Shown piece by piece: positions 35,396 through 43,410 of a DNA stretch of 64,000 nt. Position 1 is the stretch's first letter. The number at the start of each line of letters is the position of its first letter. The position numbers and the translations under genes are program-made. The notes below the pieces were generated by a model, which did no database searches, was not told the origin of the DNA, and saw only the letters and a list, made by a program, of their open reading frames with translations. Source of the DNA: an uncultured Phycicoccus sp. (GTDB lineage Bacteria; Actinomycetota; Actinomycetes; Actinomycetales; Dermatophilaceae); the NCBI RefSeq assembly GCF_947495705.1, contig NZ_CANLZR010000005.1:1-64000 (forward strand), written 5' to 3'.

Positions 35396-35461
35396 GTCAC
35401 TTCCTTCGTCACTTCTGTGACGGGTGTGACAGTAGGTGCGGATGTGACGTGGGTCAACGAC
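35396..35461. repeat. Array of GTGAC/GTCAC half-sites on a 9-bp register
   Basis: GTCAC or GTGAC occurs at 35396, 35408, 35417, 35426 and 35444, and GTCAA at 35453. From 35408 the sequence divides into six 9-mers, of which four start GT(C/G)AC. GTCACTTCTGTGAC (35408-35421) is a perfect inverted repeat of the half-site. The array lies between DUF151 and the MerR promoter, where a regulator would bind. It is not a CRISPR array. Confidence 0.7.
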
Positions 35462-35514
35462 CGTGGCACTCAGCGCGCGTCGGCGTGTCGGGCTCGGCGT
35501 GTCGGCCGGGAGGC

Positions 35515-36006
35515 TCAGGAGTCGCTCTCGGTGTCGAAGTCGTCGGCCGAGACGTGGTCGAGGAAGGCCTTGAACTTCTCGACCTCGTCCTCCTCCGGCT
35601 CGGCCATCTCGACGCCGGCCTCCTCGAGCAGGGACTCCTCGGCGACGATGTCGGCGCCGGCGCGCAGGGCCAGGGCGATCGCATCGGAGGACCGGGAGTC
35701 GATGTCGACCCCGCCGCCGGCGGCTCCCCCGTCGATGGCGAGGATCGCGTGGAAGACCCCGTCCTGGAGCGCCGTGATGCGCACGTGGGTCAGGGTGTGC
35801 CCGGTCTCGTCGATGACCGTCCTCAGGAGGTCGTGGGTGAGCGGGCGGGGCGGGACGACACCTTGCTGGGCGTACGCGATGGCGGTGGCCTCGGCCGCAC
35901 CGATCCAGATCGGCAGGTAGCGGACGCCGTCGCGCTCGCGCAGGAGGACGATCGGATGGTTCGTCGGCATCTCGACCCGCACCCCGAGGACGTCCAGGAC
36001 CTTCAT
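35515..36006 (-). CDS. DUF151 (bifunctional nuclease-like) protein
   Basis: The 163-residue protein is the Rv1829 counterpart. Family motifs are MPTNHPIVLLRERDGVRYLPIWIGAAEATAIA, PRPLTHDLLRTVI and VDIDSRSSDAIALALRAGADI. An acidic tail follows residue 130. Plant relatives were reported as nucleases; the bacterial role is unknown. ATG 36006 is 6 nt downstream of TACGGT, so it is probably translated leaderless. Confidence 0.9.
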   Translation of the reverse strand: MKVLDVLGVRVEMPTNHPIVLLRERDGVRYLPIWIGAAEATAIAYAQQGVVPPRPLTHDLLRTVIDETGHTLTHVRITALQDGVFHAILAIDGGAAGGGVDIDSRSSDAIALALRAGADIVAEESLLEEAGVEMAEPEEDEVEKFKAFLDHVSADDFDTESDS

Positions 36007-36012
36007 ATCGCC

Positions 36013-36018
36013 ACCGTA
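36013..36018 (-). promoter_or_regulatory. Leaderless -10 element of the DUF151 gene
   Basis: TACGGT on the minus strand lies 6 nt before ATG 36006, in the 21-bp gap after ftsR. Confidence 0.55.
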
Positions 36019-36027
36019 CCCCCAGGC

Positions 36028-36717
36028 TCAAGACGGCGCGTCGAGCCCGCCCCGCACGAGCGCCGCGTGCAGCGCGAGGACGAGGCGCAGCGCCTCGCTC
36101 CGGGCCTCGGCGGCGCCGGCCCCGCGCAGGCTCGCCGTGGCCTGCTCGAGGAGCCCCGACTCGCGGTCGGCCGCGGCGCGGACGACCCGGAGGTGGCGCG
36201 CCTCGAGCCCGTACCGCGCGAGGCCGGCGGCCGCCGTGGCCGCCCGCAGGTCGTCGGCGCGGTAGGAGCCGTCGGGGTGGGGTCGCAGCAGCCCGTGCTC
36301 CCCGAGCGCGGTGACCTCCGCTGCGCTGAGCCCGGTGGCCTCGGCGAGCTCACCAGCGCTGATCCGCAGCGGCCCCCGCGCGAGGAGCCCGTCGTCGTCC
36401 GGGAGGTCCGGGTCGAGGGCGGGGTCGGGCACCGCCGCCCGCCCGGCGGCCGCGGGGTCCAGGCCCCGGTCGGCGGCCTCGAGGGCCTCCCGGATGGCGG
36501 TGAGCGGCCAGAACCGGTCTCGCTGCATCCGCAGCACCCAGCGCAGTCGGTCGACGTCGGCCTTCGCGTACTGCCGGTAGCCGGAGCCGGTGCGGGCCGG
36601 GCTGAGAAGCCCCTCGGTCTCGAGGAACCGCACCTTCGAGATCGTCAGCTCCGGGAACTCGTCGGCCAGCGCATGCACGACCGCGCCGATGCTGAGCGGC
36701 CTCGGGGCGGGCGCCAC
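36028..36717 (-). CDS. ftsR: MerR-family cell division regulator FtsR
   Basis: The 229-residue protein has an N-terminal MerR helix-turn-helix (LSIGAVVHALADEFPELTISKVRFLETEGLLSP...RQYAKADVDRLRWVLRMQRDRFWPL) and an Ala-rich C-terminal region. It corresponds to Rv1828; the Corynebacterium homologue FtsR activates ftsZ. GTG 36717 lies 9 nt after the garA stop, so it shares the garA transcript. Confidence 0.88.
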   Translation of the reverse strand: MAPAPRPLSIGAVVHALADEFPELTISKVRFLETEGLLSPARTGSGYRQYAKADVDRLRWVLRMQRDRFWPLTAIREALEAADRGLDPAAAGRAAVPDPALDPDLPDDDGLLARGPLRISAGELAEATGLSAAEVTALGEHGLLRPHPDGSYRADDLRAATAAAGLARYGLEARHLRVVRAAADRESGLLEQATASLRGAGAAEARSEALRLVLALHAALVRGGLDAPS

Positions 36718-36726
36718 GAGCGAGCG

Positions 36727-37185
36727 TCAGCCGCGTGCTGCGGCCGCGTAGAACACGAGCCGGAACTTGCCGATCTGGACCTCGTCACCGGTGTGCAGCG
36801 TCGCCTCGTCGACGAGGTCGCGGTTGACGTAGGTGCCGTTGAGCGAGCCGACGTCCTGCACGACGAAGGTGTCGGCGGTGCGCACGAACTTCGCGTGCTT
36901 GCGCGACACGGTGACGTCGTCGAGGAAGATGTCGCTGTCGGGGTGGCGCCCCGAGGTGACCTCGTCGTCGTCGAGGAGGAAGCGGGCCCCGGTGTTGGGA
37001 CCGCGCAGCACCACCAGGAGGGCGGTCCCCGGACGCAGCGCCTCGACCGTCGCGAGGTCGGCCTTGGTGAGGGCGTGCTCGCCCTCCTGCGGCTCGACCC
37101 GCGCGGACCCTTCGACCGCCTGGAGCCGCATCGTCGTGGGCTCGGGAACGGCGCTCTGCTGGTCCTCGCGCTCGTCTGCTGTCAT
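36727..37185 (-). CDS. garA: FHA-domain metabolic regulator GarA/OdhI
   Basis: The 152-residue protein has a flexible N-terminus and a C-terminal FHA domain with SGRHPDSDIFLDDVTVSRKHAKF and GSLNGTYVNRD. In relatives the FHA domain inhibits 2-oxoglutarate dehydrogenase and glutamate metabolism enzymes until an N-terminal ETTS threonine is phosphorylated by PknB/PknG-type kinases. Here that motif is not intact; PEPTTMRL around residues 14-21 may take its place. ATG 37185 has AGAGG/GGAGG upstream; TAGGGT at 37225-37230 is the likely -10. Confidence 0.9.
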   Translation of the reverse strand: MTADEREDQQSAVPEPTTMRLQAVEGSARVEPQEGEHALTKADLATVEALRPGTALLVVLRGPNTGARFLLDDDEVTSGRHPDSDIFLDDVTVSRKHAKFVRTADTFVVQDVGSLNGTYVNRDLVDEATLHTGDEVQIGKFRLVFYAAAARG

Positions 37186-37224
37186 TCGGCCTCTGGCCTC
37201 CATCGTCACTCGTGCGGGAATGCC

Positions 37225-37230
37225 ACCCTA
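37225..37230 (-). promoter_or_regulatory. -10 element of garA-ftsR
   Basis: TAGGGT on the minus strand gives a predicted 30-nt leader with GGAGG before the garA ATG. It lies in the 110-bp gap after gcvH. Confidence 0.45.
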
Positions 37231-37295
37231 GATCACGGCCGCGGGGTTGTCCCGCGGTGCTGCCCGCCCGCCGGCGCTGCGTCGCGGCGCCCGGC

Positions 37296-37682
37296 TCAGC
37301 TGAGCTGGGCGGTGTACGCCTCGACGTCGAGCAGTGCCTCGACGTCGGCCGGGTTCGCGGGGCGCAGCTCGTACATCCAGCCCTCGCCGTAGGGGTCGGA
37401 GTTGACGAGCTCGGGCGTCGCGTCGAGGGCCGGGTTGACCGCGGTGATCTCGCCGGCGACGGGCGCGTACAGGTCGCTGACGGACTTGGTGGACTCCACC
37501 TCGCCGCAGGTGTCGCCGGCCGCCACGGAGTCGCCGACGGTGGGCGGGCTCACGTAGACGACGTCGCCGAGTGCCTCCTGGGCGAAGGCGGTGATGCCCA
37601 CCCGGACGTTCTCGCCCTCGGTGCGGACCCACTCGTGCTCGGCGGTGTATCGCAGGCCTGCGGGGTACTCGAGGTCGCTCAT
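37296..37682 (-). CDS. gcvH: Glycine cleavage system H protein
   Basis: The 128-residue lipoyl carrier shuttles the aminomethyl group from GcvP to GcvT. The lipoylated lysine is K66 in EVESTKSVSDLYAP, followed by GEITAVNPALDATPELVNSDPYGEGW. AGGA lies 7 nt before the ATG. It follows the DUF881 gene by 28 nt and likely shares its transcript, as in mycobacteria. Confidence 0.96.
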   Translation of the reverse strand: MSDLEYPAGLRYTAEHEWVRTEGENVRVGITAFAQEALGDVVYVSPPTVGDSVAAGDTCGEVESTKSVSDLYAPVAGEITAVNPALDATPELVNSDPYGEGWMYELRPANPADVEALLDVEAYTAQLS

Positions 37683-37710
37683 GTCGTTCCTGTCTCGGGC
37701 CGTGGCCACG

Positions 37711-38475
37711 TCAGGGGTTGGTCGTGGGGACGGGGCGAGCGTACTGAGGCGTGGCGACACTCAGCAACGCGTCGACGACGACGCGGGTCCGGATGTCGAC
37801 GGTGGCCTCGGCGCCGACCCGTCGCGAGGTCGCCGTGACCCCGCCGGGGATCTGCATGGCACCGGCCAGGGTGTTCGCGTCGCCGATGGCGGTGATGACG
37901 TACGGCGGGCGGACTTCGGTGCCCGAGACCGAGACCCCGTCCGGGGTGTCGGCGAACCACGTGTTGGCCACGATCCGGACGTCGCCGATCTGCATCGCCT
38001 CCGCGCCGGCGTCCCGCAGCTCCTGGACGGCGTCCAGCAGCAGCGTCGCCTCCACCGCCCGCTGGGGGTCGCTGATCCGCAGGATGATCCCGGGCCCGGC
38101 TGCCGGTGCCGTGCCCGCGAGGATCCCGAGGGCGTCGAGCCGCTCCTGGGCCGCCCGCTGCGCCTCGGCCTCCCCCGTCGTCCGGCTCTCGAGGAGCTCG
38201 AGGGAGGTCTGGAGGTCGCGGACCTCGTCGCCCAGCCGCTCACCGTCCTGGTCGACGTCGGCGAAGATCCGGACCAGCTCGTCCTCGCGGAGGTTCTCGA
38301 GGCCCTGGACCGAGGTCTGGCGGACCTGCGTGATGATCGCGAACCCCAGGGAGGCGGCGAGCAGCATCGCGAGCAGGTTCGAGCGACTGAACGACGGCGC
38401 GCCGGCGCGGCGCAGCCGGGACCACGCGTGGCGCGCGTTCTCCGGGGATCGAGGTTCGCGGTCCGGCGTCGTCAT
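37711..38475 (-). CDS. DUF881 membrane protein (Rv1825-like)
   Basis: The 254-residue protein has one membrane helix (LLAMLLAASLGFAIITQV), a short coiled coil (DQDGERLGDEVRDLQTSLELLESRT) and a DUF881 domain with GPGIILRISDPQRAVEATLLLDAVQELRDAGAEAMQIGDVRIV. Related proteins in mycobacteria and Bacillus YlxW/YlxX lie near division genes and may act in septal wall control. The ATG overlaps the stop of the small basic protein gene. Confidence 0.87.
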   Translation of the reverse strand: MTTPDREPRSPENARHAWSRLRRAGAPSFSRSNLLAMLLAASLGFAIITQVRQTSVQGLENLREDELVRIFADVDQDGERLGDEVRDLQTSLELLESRTTGEAEAQRAAQERLDALGILAGTAPAAGPGIILRISDPQRAVEATLLLDAVQELRDAGAEAMQIGDVRIVANTWFADTPDGVSVSGTEVRPPYVITAIGDANTLAGAMQIPGGVTATSRRVGAEATVDIRTRVVVDALLSVATPQYARPVPTTNP

Positions 38476-38804
38476 GCGTCGAACAGGTGCCTGCGGATCG
38501 AGGCGACGTTGGAGAAGATGCGCACCCCGAGGACGACGACGACCCCGGTGGACAGCTGGCTGCCGACGCCCAGCTTGTCGCCGAGGAAGACGATGAACGC
38601 CGCGACGACGACGTTGGACAGGAACGAGACGACGAACACCTTGTCGCTGAAGATGCCGTCGAGGATCGCCCGGACGGCGCCGAAGACCGCGTCAAGCGCC
38701 GCGATGACGGCGATCGGCAGGTAGGGCTGCAGCCAGATGGGCACCGCCGGCTCCAGCAGGAGGCCGACGACGATGCCGAGGGCGAGCCCGATGGCAGGGA
38801 TCAC
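38472..38804 (-). CDS. Small basic protein, DUF1290 (Rv1824-like)
   Basis: The 110-residue membrane protein has three hydrophobic segments: IPAIGLALGIVVGLLLEP, YLPIAVIAALDAVFGAVRA and VVSFLSNVVVAAFIVFLGDKLG. It belongs to the Sbp family named in Bacillus, encoded beside ftsAZ there. GTG 38804 overlaps the stop of the upstream DUF881 gene; GGAG precedes it. The function is unknown. Confidence 0.88.
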   Translation of the reverse strand: MIPAIGLALGIVVGLLLEPAVPIWLQPYLPIAVIAALDAVFGAVRAILDGIFSDKVFVVSFLSNVVVAAFIVFLGDKLGVGSQLSTGVVVVLGVRIFSNVASIRRHLFDA

Positions 38805-39730
38805 GGCGCTCCGCCTTCCGTCTCGCTCGCGGTCGATGCCCCGCTGCTCGGGGACGACCCAGTATCCACAATGCGCGCGAAGCGCGTCGTCAGGCCCACC
38901 GCGGCGGGCACCTCGAGGTCCGCGGAGACCTCGGTGTCTGCCCGGATCCCGAAGGTGCTGTGCAGCGTCGAGAGGTAGCTGCCGCCCGCGCCGTCGGCGA
39001 ACCGGGCCGGCAGCTCGCGCGGGTCGCCGAGGGCGGTCACGACGTACGGGCGGGCCAGGGGCCGGTAGTCGACGACGAGCGCGGACCCGGCGAACCGGAT
39101 CGCGGACACCGACGTGAGCCGGTGGCCGTTGATGCTCACGGACTCGGCTCCGGCCGCCCACAGCGCGTTGACGACGAACTGGAGGTCCCGGGCGAAGACG
39201 CGCTTCTGGTCGGCGTCGTCGCCCGTCGCCTCGTCGGCGTCCGGTGCGTCGTCGAGGGTGACCCGCACGCCCGGCCCCTCCATCGGCAGGGCACCGACGG
39301 CGATGGCGAGCTCGCGGCTCCGCTCGCCGTCACCCTGGCCGGCGAGCTGAGCCGCCTCCAGCGTCGTGACCCGGGCCTGGAGGTCCTGGGCCTGCGCGGA
39401 CAGCACGTCGACCTCGGTGCGGCGGTCCTCGATCTGCTGCATGAGCTCCTCGCGGGCGGCCGCGCGAGGTGAGTCCTCCGCGGTGAGGTTGGCCGCGGCC
39501 ACCCCGAGGAGGAGTCCGAGCCCGATCGTCGCCAGGGCGAGCCGCGGTGACCGCAGGGACGTGGAGCCGGGCAGCCCGGCCCGGTGGCGCCGCTCGGCCG
39601 CAGCCGCGTAGCCCGGGTCGAGCGGACGCTCCATCATCGTGCGGATCAGGGTCATGGACGCGTCCGGGCGGCGCTCCGGGCGGTTGCCGCCGCGACGCTC
39701 CTTGCGCGGCCCGGGCGTCTCGTCGGTCAT
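38801..39730 (-). CDS. DUF881 membrane protein (Rv1823-like)
   Basis: The 309-residue protein resembles its paralogue two genes downstream: a charged N-terminus, a membrane helix LALATIGLGLLLGVAAANL, a coiled coil IEDRRTEVDVLSAQAQDLQARVTTL and a DUF881 domain ending YRPLARPYVVTALGDPRELPARFADG. An insert of acidic residues (DAPDADEATGDDAD) interrupts the domain. It overlaps pgsA by 4 nt at its start. Confidence 0.87.
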   Translation of the reverse strand: MTDETPGPRKERRGGNRPERRPDASMTLIRTMMERPLDPGYAAAAERRHRAGLPGSTSLRSPRLALATIGLGLLLGVAAANLTAEDSPRAAAREELMQQIEDRRTEVDVLSAQAQDLQARVTTLEAAQLAGQGDGERSRELAIAVGALPMEGPGVRVTLDDAPDADEATGDDADQKRVFARDLQFVVNALWAAGAESVSINGHRLTSVSAIRFAGSALVVDYRPLARPYVVTALGDPRELPARFADGAGGSYLSTLHSTFGIRADTEVSADLEVPAAVGLTTRFARIVDTGSSPSSGASTASETEGGAP

Positions 39731-40323
39731 GCGGCGGCCAGGCGTCGATGGGCGAGCAACCGGCGCAGCTGGACGGCGTAGAGCCCCGCGGAGAACCAGT
39801 AGAGCGTGATGCCCCACCACGCGAAGCCCCACCCGATCGGTTCGGCGATCCGGGCGGCGGTGCCGTCGCCGTCGGCGAGGAGCAGGATCGGGAAGGCGTA
39901 CAGGAGGTTGAACGTGGCGGCCTTGCCGGCGAAGTGGACCGGCAGCCCCAGCCAGCCGTGCCGCTTGGCGATGAGCACGACGACGGCCATGAACGCCTCC
40001 CGGGCGAACAGGACGGCGACGACCCACCACGGGAGCACGTCGCGCCACGCGAGCCCCAGCAGGGTGGACGCGATGTAGAGCCGGTCGGCCACGGGGTCCA
40101 GCAGTTGCCCCAGCCGGGACTCGAGGCCGTACCGGCGGGCGATCTTGCCGTCGAGGTAGTCGGTGATGCCCGAGGCGGTGAGAAGGACGATCGCGAGCGC
40201 GTCCCGCTCGGTGAGGAGCGCCCAGAGGAACACGGGCACCCCGACGAACCGGAGGGCGGACAGGACGTTGGGGACGGTGAGGACACGCGTGCTCACCGGG
40301 TGCTGCGACCCCTCGCCGGACAT
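39727..40323 (-). CDS. CDP-alcohol phosphatidyltransferase (PgsA-like)
   Basis: The 198-residue membrane enzyme carries the CDP-alcohol signature DxxDGxxAR...GxxxDxxxD as DYLDGKIARRYGLESRLGQLLDPVADR. About five hydrophobic segments follow. It corresponds by place to M. tuberculosis pgsA2 (Rv1822). The product could be phosphatidylglycerophosphate or cardiolipin. ATG 40323 is 7 nt downstream of TACAGT and heads the operon pgsA-DUF881-sbp-DUF881-gcvH. Confidence 0.88.
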   Translation of the reverse strand: MSGEGSQHPVSTRVLTVPNVLSALRFVGVPVFLWALLTERDALAIVLLTASGITDYLDGKIARRYGLESRLGQLLDPVADRLYIASTLLGLAWRDVLPWWVVAVLFAREAFMAVVVLIAKRHGWLGLPVHFAGKAATFNLLYAFPILLLADGDGTAARIAEPIGWGFAWWGITLYWFSAGLYAVQLRRLLAHRRLAAA

Positions 40324-40330
40324 GCGCGCC

Positions 40331-40406
40331 ACTGTATGTCGTCGCGCCGGGCATCCGCGCCGACCTCCGCACCGGAGCCGGTCCTGGTGTCGCGGTTCCA
40401 TACAGT
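40331..40406. promoter_or_regulatory. Divergent leaderless promoters of pgsA and the PatB-like gene
   Basis: TACAGT on the minus strand (40331-40336) is 7 nt before the pgsA ATG, and TACAGT on the plus strand (40401-40406) is 6 nt before ATG 40413. The two identical -10 elements face away from each other. Confidence 0.6.
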
Positions 40407-40412
40407 GGCGGG

Positions 40413-41564
40413 ATGAGCACCGCCATCCTCGGCGCGACCGAGAGGGAACTCCGCCGGGACCGGACCAGCGTCAAGTGGCTGGCCTACCCGCCGGACGTCC
40501 TGCCGCTGTGGGTCGCCGAGATGGACGCCGCGCCGTGCCCGGCCGTCGTCGAGGCCGTGAGCGCGGCGATGGCCCGCGGCGACACCGGGTACGGCTGGGC
40601 ACCGCGCTACGCGGCGGAGGTCGCCCGCTACGCCTCGGACATGTGGGACTGGTCCGTGGATCCCGCCGATGCGGTCGTCGTCGCCGACGTCATGATCGGC
40701 GTGAGCGAGATGCTCCGGGTCCTCACCGACGAGGGCGGCCCGGTCATCGTGTCGCCTCCGGTGTACGACTCGTTCTTCGGCTTCGTCGAGGCGATCGGCC
40801 GTCGCCGCGTGGACGCCCCGCTCGGGCCGGACGGCCGTCTCGACCTCGCGGGCCTCGCGGCCGCGTTCCGGGCCGCGACGGCGTCGGGGCAGCGCGCCGC
40901 GTACCTCCTGTGCAACCCGCAGAACCCCACGGGGACGGTGCACACGGCCGAGGAGCTCGCTGCCCTGGCGGCGCTCGCCCACGACCACGGCGTCCGGGTC
41001 GTCAGCGACGAGATCCACGCCCCGCTCGTGTACCCCGGCGGGCCGGGCTTCACGCCGTACCTGACGGTGCCCGGCGGCGAGCACGGCTTCGCGGCGTTCT
41101 CGCCCTCGAAGGGGTGGAACCTCGCCGGGCTCAAGTCCGCCGTCGTCGTGGCGGGCGCGGAGGCGCGCGACGATCTCGGCCTGCTCCACGAGGTCCACAC
41201 CCACGGCTCCTCGCATCTCGGCGAGATCGGGCACGTGGCCGCGATGCGCGACGGCCGGGTCTGGCAGGCGCACCTGCTCACCGAGCTCGCCGACAACCGC
41301 GCGCTGCTCGGGCGGCTCCTGACCGAGCACCTGCCGGACGTGCGCTGGCGGGCACCCGCCGCGACGTACCTCGCCTGGCTCGACTGTCGGCCGCTGCGGC
41401 TCCGGCACGACCCCGCCACCGTCTTCCGGGAGAAGGCCCGGGTCGCGCTGGGCTCCGGGCCCCGCTACGACCCGGGGGGCGGCCAGGGTTTCGTCCGGCT
41501 CAACTTCGCGACCTCCCCCGGCATCATCGAGGAGGCCGTGCGCCGGATGGCATCCGTGCTCTGA
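40413..41564 (+). CDS. PatB/MalY-family PLP aminotransferase or C-S lyase
   Basis: The 383-residue fold-type I PLP enzyme has LPLWVAEMDAAPCPAV, GDTGYGW, the cofactor site LLCNPQNPTGTVHT, VVSDEIHAPLVY and the Schiff-base lysine K233 in SPSKGWNLAGLKSA. This pattern is that of MalY/PatB cystathionine beta-lyases rather than AspC-type transaminases. It probably releases homocysteine or cleaves other beta-thioethers. The start is leaderless. Confidence 0.87.
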   Translation: MSTAILGATERELRRDRTSVKWLAYPPDVLPLWVAEMDAAPCPAVVEAVSAAMARGDTGYGWAPRYAAEVARYASDMWDWSVDPADAVVVADVMIGVSEMLRVLTDEGGPVIVSPPVYDSFFGFVEAIGRRRVDAPLGPDGRLDLAGLAAAFRAATASGQRAAYLLCNPQNPTGTVHTAEELAALAALAHDHGVRVVSDEIHAPLVYPGGPGFTPYLTVPGGEHGFAAFSPSKGWNLAGLKSAVVVAGAEARDDLGLLHEVHTHGSSHLGEIGHVAAMRDGRVWQAHLLTELADNRALLGRLLTEHLPDVRWRAPAATYLAWLDCRPLRLRHDPATVFREKARVALGSGPRYDPGGGQGFVRLNFATSPGIIEEAVRRMASVL

Positions 41565-41574
41565 GACGCCGGCG

Positions 41575-42747
41575 TCACGGCACGAGCCGGGTATCGGGGT
41601 GGAACGCCACCCACGCGAACCAGAAGGTGTCCAGGAACAGGGACGGGGTCAGCTCGGCCCCGTCCAGCGGACCGGATGTGGCTCGACCCAGGACGTCCCA
41701 CCGGCTCCCCGTCTCCCGGTCCACGATGTCCTCGCCGCGCAGCTCGAAATGGAGCAGCCGGTCCCCCACCAGGGGCTCGAACACCCCGACCGACCCGATC
41801 TCGGCGCCGTCGGCGATCCGGCTGGTGTCCAGGGCCGAGGCCTGCCCCGGCCGATGCCAGAGCACGACGTCCCGACTCCCCACCGTCAGCTCCAGCGGTC
41901 CACGCCCGACGAGCGAGGCCCGCCGGACCGCGACGGCGTCCGACCCGTCGCTGACGCCGACGACCCGCTCCTTGACGGAGAGCCGGGTGTCGGGGTCGCC
42001 GGGCAGGGCGAACAGCAGCCGGCCGTCCGGGTCGTCGTATCCCGCGTACGGGTTGGTGCCGTACGGCCGGGCGAAGCCGGTGTCCTGCGACAGGACGAGC
42101 GCCTCGGGGTGGGCGGCCGCGAAGTCCCGCCAGCCGACGGTCCCCATCGGGATCGCCTCCAGCGCGGTGCCCGTGAGGGCCCCCACCGAGGCCACGCCGG
42201 TGAGCTGCGGCCAGAGGGACTCGGTCTGGCGGTCGTACATCACGAGGTTGTCCGCGTAGAGCTGCCCGGAGGTGCCGAAGGACAGCACCCCGCGGTCGGC
42301 CACGGTTCGGAGGAAGGCCACACCGGAGGTGCACAAGGGGCAGAAGGTGACCGCCACCGGGACCCCTCCGACCTCGTCGTTGACGATCTCGTGCCAGGTC
42401 ATGACGCGCAGCGGGTACGCCCTGGTCTCCCCCGCGACCGTCAGCGACAGGACCGGCTCGTCGCCCTCCAGCCAGTCCACCGTCCCGGCCGGCTCGAAGC
42501 GGGGTTCGTCGATCGGCGGGATGCCGTCCGGCGGGGGGCCCCCGGACAGGAGGTCGTCGAGGTCGATCAGTGGGTCCGGGAAAGTGTCGTTCCGGGGGTC
42601 GTCCAGGGCCGAGGGGACGTCCTCGCGGGGTGCCTGGACGGACCGACCGGACGAGGACCCGGCGGGCTCCTCGACGGTGGTCGTGCCCGCGCAGGCGGTC
42701 ACGAGGGCGAGACCGGCGACGGCCAGCAGGGGTGCGATCCGGCTCAT
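41575..42747 (-). CDS. DUF3179 lipoprotein with CxxC motif
   Basis: The 390-residue protein has a lipoprotein signal (LALVTAC, C19) and a DUF3179 domain. Its characteristic block is MTWHEIVNDEVGGVPVAVTFCPLCTSGVAFLR with C136-P-L-C139, followed by SLWPQLTGVA and TGFARPYGTNPYAGYDD. The CPLC pair looks redox-active or metal-binding. GGGAGGT lies before ATG 42747. It is divergent from a TlpA/CcdA pair that could supply reducing power outside the membrane; that link is inferred. Confidence 0.85.
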   Translation of the reverse strand: MSRIAPLLAVAGLALVTACAGTTTVEEPAGSSSGRSVQAPREDVPSALDDPRNDTFPDPLIDLDDLLSGGPPPDGIPPIDEPRFEPAGTVDWLEGDEPVLSLTVAGETRAYPLRVMTWHEIVNDEVGGVPVAVTFCPLCTSGVAFLRTVADRGVLSFGTSGQLYADNLVMYDRQTESLWPQLTGVASVGALTGTALEAIPMGTVGWRDFAAAHPEALVLSQDTGFARPYGTNPYAGYDDPDGRLLFALPGDPDTRLSVKERVVGVSDGSDAVAVRRASLVGRGPLELTVGSRDVVLWHRPGQASALDTSRIADGAEIGSVGVFEPLVGDRLLHFELRGEDIVDRETGSRWDVLGRATSGPLDGAELTPSLFLDTFWFAWVAFHPDTRLVP

Positions 42748-42899
42748 GGTCAGTACCTCCCGTGCGTACCCGGGCGCCGAGGTGGCGCGTCGGGCCTGCC
42801 CCGAGCATGGGTCCGGCGGTGGGTCGGGTTCCGTGACCGCGGACACGGACGGGGCCACGCGCCACCCGCACACTGAGGTCTCCCGACGAGGAGGGCGAC

Positions 42900-43409
42900 A
42901 TGCGGTCGACGGTGCTCACGCGGCTGGTCCTCGGGGTGGCCCTGGCCCTGAGCGGATGTACCGCCCCGGCCGGGGACGACCCGGATCCCGGTCCAGGAGC
43001 CCTCCCTGCCGCCCCCGCCAGCCTGTCGTTCACCGCCGAGACGCTGGACGGCTCGACCCTCGACGGCCGGTCGCTGGCCGGGCGGCCCGCGGTGTTCTGG
43101 TTCTGGGCGCCCTGGTGCCCCACGTGCCGAGCACAAGCGGGAACGGTCCAGGCCGTGAGCGCGACGTACGCCGGCCGGGTGCACGTCGTCGGGGTCGGCG
43201 GGCTCGCCCCGCCCGCGGACATCCGGGACTACGGCAGCTCCGTCGACGGGGTCACCCACCTCGTCGACGAGGACGGCTCGCTCTGGGTGCACTTCGCCGT
43301 CACGGCCCAGAGCACCTACGTCCTCCTGGACGCCGACGGGCGCGTGGCCGCTCAGGGGTACCTCGACAACGAGGACCTCGCCGCCCGGGTGGCGGAGCTG
43401 GTGGGCTGA
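42900..43409 (+). CDS. TlpA-like thioredoxin-fold lipoprotein
   Basis: The 169-residue protein has a lipobox ALSGC (C20) and a thioredoxin fold with FWFWAPWCPTCRAQAG (C73, C76), then DVTHLVDEDGSLWVHFAVTAQSTYVLLDADG. The cis-proline position, usually P, is replaced near QSTYVLL, as in some AhpC/TlpA members. GAGGAGGG precedes the ATG. CcdA follows one base after its stop and would keep it reduced. Confidence 0.87.
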   Translation: MRSTVLTRLVLGVALALSGCTAPAGDDPDPGPGALPAAPASLSFTAETLDGSTLDGRSLAGRPAVFWFWAPWCPTCRAQAGTVQAVSATYAGRVHVVGVGGLAPPADIRDYGSSVDGVTHLVDEDGSLWVHFAVTAQSTYVLLDADGRVAAQGYLDNEDLAARVAELVG

Positions 43410-43410
43410 G

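Noticed and set aside
35396-35461. Short repeats as a CRISPR array
   Set aside because: Units are 9 bp with only five conserved bases and no spacers; this is a regulatory array, if anything.
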